Shown here: positions 1-6,308 of the stretch, piece by piece
How the letters are laid out: each line of letters starts with the position of its first letter
How positions within the stretch are numbered: the stretch's first letter is position 1
NCBI GenBank assembly: GCA_003527885.1
Contig: DPWB01000317.1
Span: forward strand, 1-9,723
Origin: Candidatus Competibacteraceae bacterium
Lineage (GTDB): Bacteria > Pseudomonadota > Gammaproteobacteria > Competibacterales > Competibacteraceae
DNA length: 9,723 nt
Direction of reading: 5' to 3'
Made by a program: the position numbers and the translations under genes
The notes under the pieces: generated by a model
What the model was told of the DNA's origin: nothing
What the model saw: only the letters and a program-made list of their open reading frames with translations
The model's database searches: none

Positions 1-17
1 ATGTGTATAAGAGACAG
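1..17 (+). other. Nextera transposon mosaic-end adapter remnant (artefact)
   Basis: Bases 1-17 equal the last 17 bases of the Nextera/Tn5 mosaic end AGATGTGTATAAGAGACAG. The opposite mosaic end appears in inverted orientation at 9613. This is library adapter left on the contig, not genomic DNA. Reading through it produces artificial peptides beginning MCIRDR or MYKRQ. Genomic sequence starts at 18. Confidence 0.97.
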
Positions 18-503
18 GCTCCGGGGATCGGGCTGCGCGAGAACCTGCGCGGTCTGGCGGGCGCGGAATTCGCGCACCGCTTCGCGGATCGCCGGATATT
101 TGTTGCCGAGCAGCGCGCCGGCCAGCAGCGCGGCGTTGACCGCGCCGGCCTTGCCGATGGCGAGCGCGCCGACCGGGATACCACCCGGCATCTGGACGAT
201 GGAAAGCAGCGAGTCCAAGCCGTTGAGGGCCTGCGATTGCACCGGAACCCCCAGCACCGGCAACACGGTCTTGGCGGCGACCATGCCCGGCAAATGGGCC
301 GCGCCCCCCGCTCCGGCGATGATGACCTCCAAACCTCGCGCCTCGGCGGTTGCGGCGTATTCGAACAGCAGATCGGGCGTGCGATGGGCCGACACCACCC
401 GAACTTCATGCGGCACGCCGAGCGCCTCCAGCGTATTCGCCGCGTGTTCCAACGTACTCCAGTCCGAAGTGGAGCCCATGATCAAGCCAGCCAGTGGATT
501 CAT
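18..503 (-). CDS. purE: PurE, N5-carboxyaminoimidazole ribonucleotide mutase (C-terminus cut by contig end)
   Basis: PurE converts N5-CAIR to CAIR in de novo purine synthesis, in the cytoplasm, normally paired with PurK. The minus-strand frame from ATG at 503 reads 162 residues to the adapter junction without a stop. Visible signatures are GSTSDW (residues 10-15), SAHRTP (38-43, with the catalytic His40 matching E. coli His45), [12 protein letters not shown] (63-74), VLGVPVQS (83-90) and the glycine-rich [13 protein letters not shown] (105-117). This is the class I bacterial pattern. E. coli PurE is 169 residues, so only a few C-terminal residues are probably missing. No purK is visible; it would lie beyond the left end if the usual purEK order holds. 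The gene is divergent from the methyltransferase relic, with about 140 bp between the two starts. I see no clear Shine-Dalgarno, so the start is chosen because [11 protein letters not shown] matches a normal PurE N-terminus. Confidence 0.96.
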
Positions 504-643
504 GCGTGTCGTGTCCGAATCGGGGTGATGATCGTGTTGTGAAAGTGTCTAGCTTAACCTTCACCGCGACCTCACGGAAAGCTTGCGCCATCATTCCGAA
601 AAGGGTAAACCGCTTAGCGGAGAGCCTACCGGAGCCGATTCCT

Positions 644-1937
644 ATGGCCGCCATCATCGCCCCACAAAAAACGCCTCACCAACAGCTTTTGGAATTACCG
701 GCAGCATGACCGTACCCAGACCCATTGGCTTCGACATCGCGGCGGCCATCGAGATCGATCCGATTCACTGCGCGGTTCACGAATACAATTTCCCCGATTC
801 GACGATCATTTGCGCCAGCGTCATCGATCTGAGCGGCGATGCCATCCGGCATCGGGCGGGCATCGGCGACCGGGCTATCGATGTCGTTTTCGGCGGTGCG
901 CCCTGTCAGGGCTTTTCGCTCATCGGCAAGCGGGCGCTGGACGACCCGCGCAACCAGCTCGTGTTTCACTTCGTTCGACTCGTCCGCGAACTCCAACCGA
1001 GCTATTGCGTTTTCGAGAACGTCAAAGGGCTGACGGTCGGATCGCACCGGCGCTTCCTGCACGAGTTGGTCGACGCCTTTCAGGCGGTGGGCTATGACGT
1101 GCTGCTGCCTTACCAAGTGCTGAACGCCGCCGACTTCCGCGTCCCGCAAGACCGACAGCGCCTGTTCCTGATCGGGGCGAAACGCGGGTTGCCGTTACCC
1201 GCCTACCCGCAACCGACCGGCAAGACGACCGTCGCCGAAGCCATCGACGACCTGCCCGACGCCGATCGCTTCGACGAACTGCTCGCCTCCGATTCGGTCG
1301 CCGTCGCTTTCGACACCGTTCATCCTTACGCTCGGCGGCTCAGGGGGTTGGATGGAGATCCGACGGATTATTCCCATCCGCGACCGTTCGATTCTCGCCG
1401 GCTCACGGCCAGCTTGCGCACCGAGCACACCGAACGGTCGCGCCGACGGTTTTCCGCAACGCCGCCCGGAAAAGTCGAGCCGGTCAGCCGGTTCCACAGG
1501 CTTGCCCCTCAAGGCTTGTGCAACACGCTGCGGGCCGGAACTGACAGCGCGCGCGGGGCGTTTACCTCGCCGCGTCCCATCCACCCCCGACTCAACCGTG
1601 TCATCACCGTGCGCGAGGCCGCGCGCCTCATTCTTATCCCGACTGGTTTCGCTTCCATGTCACCAAATGGCACGGCTTCCGGCAGATCGGCAACAGCGTC
1701 CCGCCGCTGCTCGGCCGGGCCGTGGCGGGCGAGATCGTCAAAGCGCTCGGCCTCACCCCTCAAAAGCTAAAACCGCGTCTTCGATTAGAGAAAAATAACG
1801 AAAAAGTGCTGGCGTTCGACATGAGCGAAGCGGCTGCTTATTTCGGCGTCCCGGCCGACACCATCGCCCAACGCACCCGCAGCACCACGCCGCGAGCAAC
1901 CCAAGAGAAACAACAATTGGAGATACCCGTTGGTTAA
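644..1937 (+). pseudogene. C5-cytosine DNA methyltransferase, broken (motif I lost, -1 frameshift near 1629)
   Basis: The family transfers methyl from SAM to cytosine C5 in DNA. In frame 1 the relic shows motif II EIDP (around 750), the catalytic motif IV GGAPCQGFS with Cys at 904-906, motif VI ENVKGL (1015-1032) and motif VIII QDRQRLFLIG (around 1147-1176), then a target-recognition region and motif IX NRVITVREAARL. At 1629 the homology jumps to frame 3, which continues HSYPDWFRFH, then motif X GFRQIGNSVPP (1674-1706), and ends at TAA 1935-1937. One base appears lost from a Leu codon there. At the 5' end, frame 2 offers a good start: ATG 644 with GGAG at 631-634. It reads MAAIIAPQKTPHQQLLELPAA and stops at 707-709, just where the SAM-binding FxGxGG motif should follow. 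Frame 1 resumes at GFDIAAAIEIDP without that motif. Frame 1 alone could start at TTG 583 or ATG 706, but neither supplies motif I. Two separate lesions argue for a pseudogene; the 1-base one alone could be a sequencing error. No cognate restriction enzyme is seen. Confidence 0.85.
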
Positions 1938-1982
1938 AAAACCCGGACCCGATCGCCGGAACGACATGATGCGTTAGCCTAC

Positions 1983-2726
1983 ATGGCAAGTTCGGCGCGC
2001 TATCCAAAAAACATCCGAGCAATAGCCGCCGCGCTCGCGGAACGTTACGCCGATTTCGATCATTACAACCTCAAGGACCCGCTGGACGAACTGCTGTTCA
2101 TCATTTGTAGCACCAAGACTCCCGAATCCAGTTACCGCCATACGTTCGAACAGCTCAAACAAGCGTTTCCGACCCCGCAGGACTTGGCTGAAGCGCCGGC
2201 CGAATACATCGCCAAACCCATCTTCGCCGGCGGGCTGTCCGGTCAAAAATCCAAAGCCATCCGCGCGATGGTCGACGCCGTTACCGACCGATTCGGCGCT
2301 CCTACCCTGGAACCGCTGCGGGACATGACCGACCGCGACGCCGAGGCGTTCCTGACCGCGCTGCCCGGCGTCGGCAAGAAAGTGGCGCGTTGCGTGCTGC
2401 TGTACGCGCTCGGACGGCAGGTTTTTCCGGTCGACACCCACTGCTGGCGGATCGCCCGCCGGTTGGGTTGGGTGCGCCGCACGCAAAAGGACGGTCACTG
2501 CGCGCCGCGCGACGCGGATCGGCTCCAGTCCAAAATCCCGCCCGAACTGCGGTTCTCGCTGCACGTCAATTTTGTGTCGCTCGGCCGGGAAATTTGTGCG
2601 GCGAGCAATCCGAACTGTACCGCTTGCCCTGTTACTATCTGGTGCCGACGAGTCGGCGCGACCGCTCGCGCCTCCAGACAGAAGCGGCTCCACGCCAACC
2701 TCAAATTCGCGGCCGGCCCGCACTAA
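1983..2726 (+). CDS. Fe-S HhH-GPD DNA glycosylase/AP lyase (endonuclease III superfamily, DEMETER/ROS1-like core)
   Basis: This 247-residue protein should excise a damaged or modified base and cleave the abasic site. The helix-hairpin-helix is LPGVGKKVA (127-135). Lys133 aligns with the catalytic lyase Lys120 of E. coli Nth, and Asp151 in FPVDTH is the GPD aspartate. A C-x6-C-x2-C-x5-C cluster (Cys205, 212, 215, 221) would bind [4Fe-4S]. Length exceeds E. coli Nth (211 aa), with an Arg/Lys-rich C-terminal tail. The N-terminal FIICSTKTPES (39-49) replaces the usual LLSAQATD of Nth, so this is not the housekeeping Nth. The stretch FPVDTHCWRIARRLGWV (148-164) and the cluster NPNCTACP recall plant 5-methylcytosine glycosylases ROS1/DEMETER. 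The gene starts 45 bp after the cytosine methyltransferase relic and ends 2 bp before the next gene. I infer a role on 5mC or its T:G deamination product; a Mig-like mismatch glycosylase is the main alternative. No clear Shine-Dalgarno precedes ATG 1983. Confidence 0.9.
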   Translation: MASSARYPKNIRAIAAALAERYADFDHYNLKDPLDELLFIICSTKTPESSYRHTFEQLKQAFPTPQDLAEAPAEYIAKPIFAGGLSGQKSKAIRAMVDAVTDRFGAPTLEPLRDMTDRDAEAFLTALPGVGKKVARCVLLYALGRQVFPVDTHCWRIARRLGWVRRTQKDGHCAPRDADRLQSKIPPELRFSLHVNFVSLGREICAASNPNCTACPVTIWCRRVGATARASRQKRLHANLKFAAGPH

Positions 2727-2728
2727 AA

Positions 2729-3871
2729 ATGGCTAGCCCCACAAGCGTTCAGCAAGCCGTCAAAACCCACTATGAAAAATACGTGTATCCGCGCTTCCCG
2801 CTGCTGACTTCGGTCAGGCTTTGCGATACTTACGCGCTCAATCTCGACGCTTTATGGGCGAGGCTCAACGGCCAAAAACTGGAGCCGCGCGACCGCCAGA
2901 TTCTTCTAGCCGGCTGCGGCGCTTTTTCGCCCTATCCCACCGCTGTCGCCAACCCGCGCGCCAAAATTACCGCACTAGATCTTTCCAAGGCCAATCTCGC
3001 CAGGGCCAAATTCCATACCCGACTGCACCTTCACTTCAACGCGCGCTTTATCGAAGGCGACCTGATCGACGCCCCCGCTCTATTCGGCGAGAAACGCTTT
3101 CATTTCATCGACTGTTACGGTGTCCTACATCACATCCCGGATGCGGTTTCGGCCCTGCAAGCCATGCATTCACTTCTGAAACCGGGAGCTGTCGCCAGAA
3201 TCATGGTGTACAGCGCCGGGACAAGAAGGTCGGTTCAGGCGGCCAGAACCGCCCTGCGGTTGCTGCGGGTCGAGGATGTCAGCACCATCCGGCGGCTCCA
3301 CCGGAAGGCCGGCGCTGACAGCCGGTTCAAGGCGTGCATCGACTCGAACTACGAAGCCGGTTTTGATTGGGGCCTTGCGGACATGCTTTTGCACCCTTAC
3401 GCCAAAACTTACCGGCTCGACGAATTGCTGGACAGTCTCGCCCAAGCCCGACTGGAGCCGATCCTGTTCATCCATCCGAACGCGCTCCCCGACCCTGACC
3501 GCGAGATTGCTCGGCTCGGCGATTTGGAGCGTAGCCACCGACTGAACATCAACTTTATCCTGCTGGCCGGGCGGGTCGAAGATTCCGAAATGCGCTCGAT
3601 ATGGAACCGTCGCAAAGCGAGTGAGGACACTTTCATCACCCTCAATCCCGTCATCCAAAAATCCCTGCCGCTGCTGCCGTTCAAGCGCCTGAAACCGTCC
3701 CCAAAACTGGGCTTTGAAAATCCACCGCTCGACTTCAAGACCGGCCGACTGCTCTCTCGATTCAAGCATCTGGTCAGGAAATCGAGCCTGGAACCGGTCC
3801 AGTGGGGCACCGTACAACCCCACTTGCAAGCCTTGTTTCTCACCGAAACCGCAATCGATCAATCGGTGTAA
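2729..3871 (+). CDS. Class I SAM-dependent methyltransferase, substrate unknown
   Basis: This is a 380-residue protein. The SAM-binding motif I is ILLAGCGAF (58-66), followed by an acidic motif II residue Asp84 (ITALDLS), GD at 110-111, the motif IV-like IDCYGVLHHIPD (127-138) and LLKPGA (149-154). This is the Methyltransf_11/12-type Rossmann fold, not the C5-cytosine type. An N-terminal YEKYVYPRF segment (15-23) resembles the YExxPYPRW element before the fold in a proteobacterial methyltransferase group often fused to TPR repeats (from memory). Residues about 165-380 carry no domain I recognise. ATG 2729 is chosen because it lies 2 bp after the glycosylase stop and puts this motif near the N-terminus. 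The same frame is open upstream to 2390, but that part overlaps the glycosylase and looks like a shadow. The spacing implies translational coupling. DNA, protein and small molecules all remain possible substrates. Confidence 0.85.
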   Translation: MASPTSVQQAVKTHYEKYVYPRFPLLTSVRLCDTYALNLDALWARLNGQKLEPRDRQILLAGCGAFSPYPTAVANPRAKITALDLSKANLARAKFHTRLHLHFNARFIEGDLIDAPALFGEKRFHFIDCYGVLHHIPDAVSALQAMHSLLKPGAVARIMVYSAGTRRSVQAARTALRLLRVEDVSTIRRLHRKAGADSRFKACIDSNYEAGFDWGLADMLLHPYAKTYRLDELLDSLAQARLEPILFIHPNALPDPDREIARLGDLERSHRLNINFILLAGRVEDSEMRSIWNRRKASEDTFITLNPVIQKSLPLLPFKRLKPSPKLGFENPPLDFKTGRLLSRFKHLVRKSSLEPVQWGTVQPHLQALFLTETAIDQSV

Positions 3872-3909
3872 AATTCAAATTGTTGTTCCCAACCGCACGA
3901 GCGCGCACC

Positions 3910-4170
3910 ATGCCGTTATCGATCCAGTTCACGCCCGAGGAAGAAGCTTTATTGGAAGCCGCCAGCCGCCAATCCACCCGCAGCAAGAGCGAATTGGTGC
4001 GCCAAGGGGCGCGCGAACTATGCCAGCGCCTGTTGCATCAGGACGGGCAAACCCCCTACCAGTCGGGACAAGGTTTATTTGGCGCGGGACGCTTGGCCGA
4101 AGCGCCCATCGATCCGATCAAACGCCAAGTCTGGGAGGCGCTGAGTGCCAAGCATCGCCGCCTGGGTTGA
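3910..4170 (+). CDS. Ribbon-helix-helix-like antitoxin of a type II toxin-antitoxin pair
   Basis: This 86-residue protein starts MPLSIQFTPEEEALLEAASRQ and continues with SKSELVRQGARELCQRLL, the short beta strand plus two helices expected of a CopG/MetJ-type DNA-binding antitoxin. The remaining C-terminal half (residues about 45-86) would be the toxin-binding segment. It lies directly upstream of a PIN toxin and overlaps it by 26 nt, as expected for a co-translated module. Known antitoxins of this class bind and neutralise the toxin and repress their own promoter; I infer the same here. No strong ribosome binding site is visible before ATG 3910. The 38-bp gap after the methyltransferase is AT-rich (TAAAAT at 3869-3874) and could contain a promoter, but no -35 element is convincing. 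Confidence 0.8.
   Translation: MPLSIQFTPEEEALLEAASRQSTRSKSELVRQGARELCQRLLHQDGQTPYQSGQGLFGAGRLAEAPIDPIKRQVWEALSAKHRRLG
4133..4138 (+). promoter_or_regulatory. Ribosome binding site of the PIN toxin
   Basis: GGGAGG lies inside the end of the antitoxin gene, 6 nt before GTG 4145. It decides the toxin start within the 26-nt overlap. Confidence 0.75.
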
Positions 4171-4561
4171 TACCGGTTTTTTGGTCGCGTTGTTCGCTCG
4201 CGACGACCGTTATTTCGCGTCAGCCGTGGAGTTTCTGGCTCACGCTCAAGAACTGGAACTGCATTCTCTCTGGCCGGTGATCGTCGAAGCTTGTTTTTTT
4301 CTGGATACCGGCGGCAAGGTCGCGCTGCTGAACTGGATAGAGCGTCAGGGCGTCATCCTCCACGAAATTACCCGAGCCGATTTACCCGCGATTCGTGGCA
4401 CCTTGGAAAAGTATCGCGATCTCTCGCCCGATTTTACCGACGCCGCTCTGGTAACCCTCGCCAACAGCCATCGCATCCACCGTATTATCACCGTGGATGT
4501 ACGAGACTTTTCGGCTTACCGGCTAGCGGATGGCCGCCCCTTCGAACGGTTGTGGCTTTAA
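4145..4561 (+). CDS. PIN-domain ribonuclease toxin (VapC-like)
   Basis: This 138-residue protein has the PIN acidic set: Asp9 in [11 protein letters not shown], Glu48 in VIVEACFFL, Asp99 in [10 protein letters not shown] (Asp96 is an alternative) and Asp118 in TVDVRDF. PIN toxins coordinate Mg2+ or Mn2+ through these residues and cut RNA, often tRNA or rRNA. It starts at GTG with a Shine-Dalgarno 6 nt upstream, overlapping the antitoxin gene by 26 nt in another frame. The full acidic set and normal length (VapC proteins are about 130-140 residues) indicate an active toxin. The RNA target cannot be read from sequence. The closest family by order and motif is a VapBC-type pair with a ribbon-helix-helix antitoxin. 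Confidence 0.88.
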   Translation: MPSIAAWVDTGFLVALFARDDRYFASAVEFLAHAQELELHSLWPVIVEACFFLDTGGKVALLNWIERQGVILHEITRADLPAIRGTLEKYRDLSPDFTDAALVTLANSHRIHRIITVDVRDFSAYRLADGRPFERLWL

Positions 4562-4712
4562 AGCTCGCTCAAAAAGGATTATCTCCTTTATCTTCGACCA
4601 TCAGTCAGTTAGCCTTCACACCGCACCCGATTGCCTCCGCCAACCGACCTATAGCTGTCGATCGGCTAAAATCGGTTTATTTTTCTTAATTGATGATCCC
4701 ACCCAATCCGTC

Positions 4713-6305
4713 ATGACCGATTTTCTCGACGAACTCAACCGGCGGCGCACCTTCGCCATCATCTCCCATCCCGACGCCGGCAAGACCACCCTGACCGAAA
4801 AATTGCTGCTGTTTGGCGGCGCGATCCAGTTGGCCGGCACGGTCAAGGGCCGCAAGGCCACCCGCCACGCCACCAGCGACTGGATGGAACTGGAGCAGCA
4901 ACGCGGGATTTCGGTCACCTCCTCGGTCATGCAGTTCCCCTATCGCGACCGCATCATCAACCTGCTCGATACGCCCGGCCACGAAGATTTTTCCGAGGAC
5001 ACCTACCGCACCCTGACCGCCGTCGATTCGGCGCTGATGGTGATCGACTGCGCGCGCGGCGTCGAGGAGCGCACCATCAAACTGATGGAAGTCTGCCGGT
5101 TGCGCGACACGCCGATTTTCACTTTCATCAACAAGCTGGACCGGGACGGCCGCGAACCCATCGACTTGCTGGATGAGGTCGAAAACATCCTGAAAATCCG
5201 CTGTGCGCCGGTCACCTGGCCCATCGGCATGGGCCGGGAATTGAAGGGCGTTTACCATCTGGAACAAGATTTCATCCACCTCTACGATCCTTCGCGCGAC
5301 GGCCGCATCAATACCGGCCGCACCATTCGAGGTCTCGATACGCCAGAAGCCGACCAAGCCTTGGGTGCGGAGCGGGTGCGGGCTTTGCGCGAGGAAATCG
5401 AGTTGGTGCGCGGGGCCAGCCACGCCTTCGATTTTGACGAGTATTTGGCGGGACGCCTGACGCCGGTGTATTTCGGCTCCGCCCTGACCAACTTCGGCGT
5501 GCAGGAAATGTTGGACGGCTTCATCGAGCGCGCCCCGCCGCCGCGACCCTGTGCCGCCGCCAGCCGCGAGGTCGCACCGGAAGAAGCAAATTTCAGCGGC
5601 TTCGTGTTCAAGATTCAGGCGAACATGGACCCGCAGCACCGCGACCGCATCGCCTTTTTGCGCATCTGTTCCGGCAGCTACCAGCCCGGCATGAAGGCCC
5701 GCCACGTCCGGTTAGGCCGCGAGGTCAAGATTCCCGATGCCCTGACTTTTATGGCCGCCGAGCGCGAGCACGCCGAAGCCGCCTATCCCGGCGACATCAT
5801 CGGTTTGCACAACCACGGCACCATCCGCATCGGCGACACCTTCACCCAGGGCGAGGACCTGCGCTTCACCGGCGTCCCCGATTTTGCCCCGGAACTGTTC
5901 CGCCGCGCCCGCTTGCGCGATCCGCTGAAAATGAAAGCCTTGCAAAAAGGCTTGGAACAACTGTGCGAGGAAGGCGCGACCCAACTGTTTAGGCCGCTCA
6001 ACAGCAACGATCTGATCCTGGGCGCGGTCGGGGTGTTGCAGTTCGACGTGGCCGCGTTTCGGCTGCGCAGCGAATACAGCGTCGAATGCGGCTTCGAGAA
6101 CGTCAACGTCACCACCGCCCGCTGGGTCAGTTGTCCCGACACCAAGCGCTTCGAGGAATTCAAGACCAAACTGCGGGATAACCTGGCGCTCGACCATCAC
6201 GGCGAGTTGGTTTACATCGCCTCCAGCCGGGTCAACCTGCAACTGACCCAGGAACGCTGGCCGGAAGTGCGCTTCGCCGCCACCCGCGAACACGGCCTGC
6301 ATTGA
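4713..6305 (+). CDS. prfC: Peptide chain release factor 3 (RF3), GTPase
   Basis: RF3 is a cytoplasmic translational GTPase that removes RF1/RF2 from the ribosome after termination. The 530 residues match the E. coli length (529). G1 is SHPDAGKTT (18-26), G2 is GISVTSS (65-71), G3 is DTPGHEDF (86-93) and G4 is NKLD (140-143). The C-terminal part contains the EF-Tu-like domain II (about 310-390) and the RF3-specific C-terminal domain. The start ATG 4713 gives [21 protein letters not shown], the usual RF3 N-terminus. No Shine-Dalgarno is obvious. The 151-bp leader (4562-4712) holds an AT-rich stretch with TAAAAT at 4667-4672 that could be a -10 element, but no matching -35 is seen. The aas gene follows after 3 nt, suggesting co-transcription. 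Confidence 0.97.
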   Translation: MTDFLDELNRRRTFAIISHPDAGKTTLTEKLLLFGGAIQLAGTVKGRKATRHATSDWMELEQQRGISVTSSVMQFPYRDRIINLLDTPGHEDFSEDTYRTLTAVDSALMVIDCARGVEERTIKLMEVCRLRDTPIFTFINKLDRDGREPIDLLDEVENILKIRCAPVTWPIGMGRELKGVYHLEQDFIHLYDPSRDGRINTGRTIRGLDTPEADQALGAERVRALREEIELVRGASHAFDFDEYLAGRLTPVYFGSALTNFGVQEMLDGFIERAPPPRPCAAASREVAPEEANFSGFVFKIQANMDPQHRDRIAFLRICSGSYQPGMKARHVRLGREVKIPDALTFMAAEREHAEAAYPGDIIGLHNHGTIRIGDTFTQGEDLRFTGVPDFAPELFRRARLRDPLKMKALQKGLEQLCEEGATQLFRPLNSNDLILGAVGVLQFDVAAFRLRSEYSVECGFENVNVTTARWVSCPDTKRFEEFKTKLRDNLALDHHGELVYIASSRVNLQLTQERWPEVRFAATREHGLH

Positions 6306-6308
6306 GCC

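Noticed and set aside
1..17. Tn5-like mosaic ends at both ends could mean a real composite transposon
   Set aside because: The right copy continues into the Nextera adapter, an index and P7 sequence, which is library chemistry; no transposase is present.
1..542. Two long plus-strand open frames over the first 540 bases
   Set aside because: They start inside adapter sequence and lie opposite purE, whose motifs are unmistakable on the minus strand.
1620..1640. Programmed -1 or +1 frameshift in the cytosine methyltransferase
   Set aside because: No slippery heptamer or downstream pseudoknot is evident, and a second lesion near the start points to decay.
1983..2726. Calling the glycosylase MutY or the housekeeping Nth
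   Set aside because: It has Lys133 and VDTH rather than the MutY Ser/LDGN pattern and lacks the adenine-recognition C-terminal domain; the SAQATD motif of Nth is replaced by STKTPES.
2390..2728. An N-terminally extended methyltransferase beginning inside the glycosylase gene
   Set aside because: The extra residues are Arg-rich shadow sequence from the glycosylase frame; ATG 2729 gives a family-like N-terminus.
4640..4685. Terminator between the PIN toxin and prfC (AACCGA ... TCGGTT then TATTTTTCTT)
   Set aside because: The stem is only 6 bp with a loop of about 24 nt; not convincing as an intrinsic terminator.
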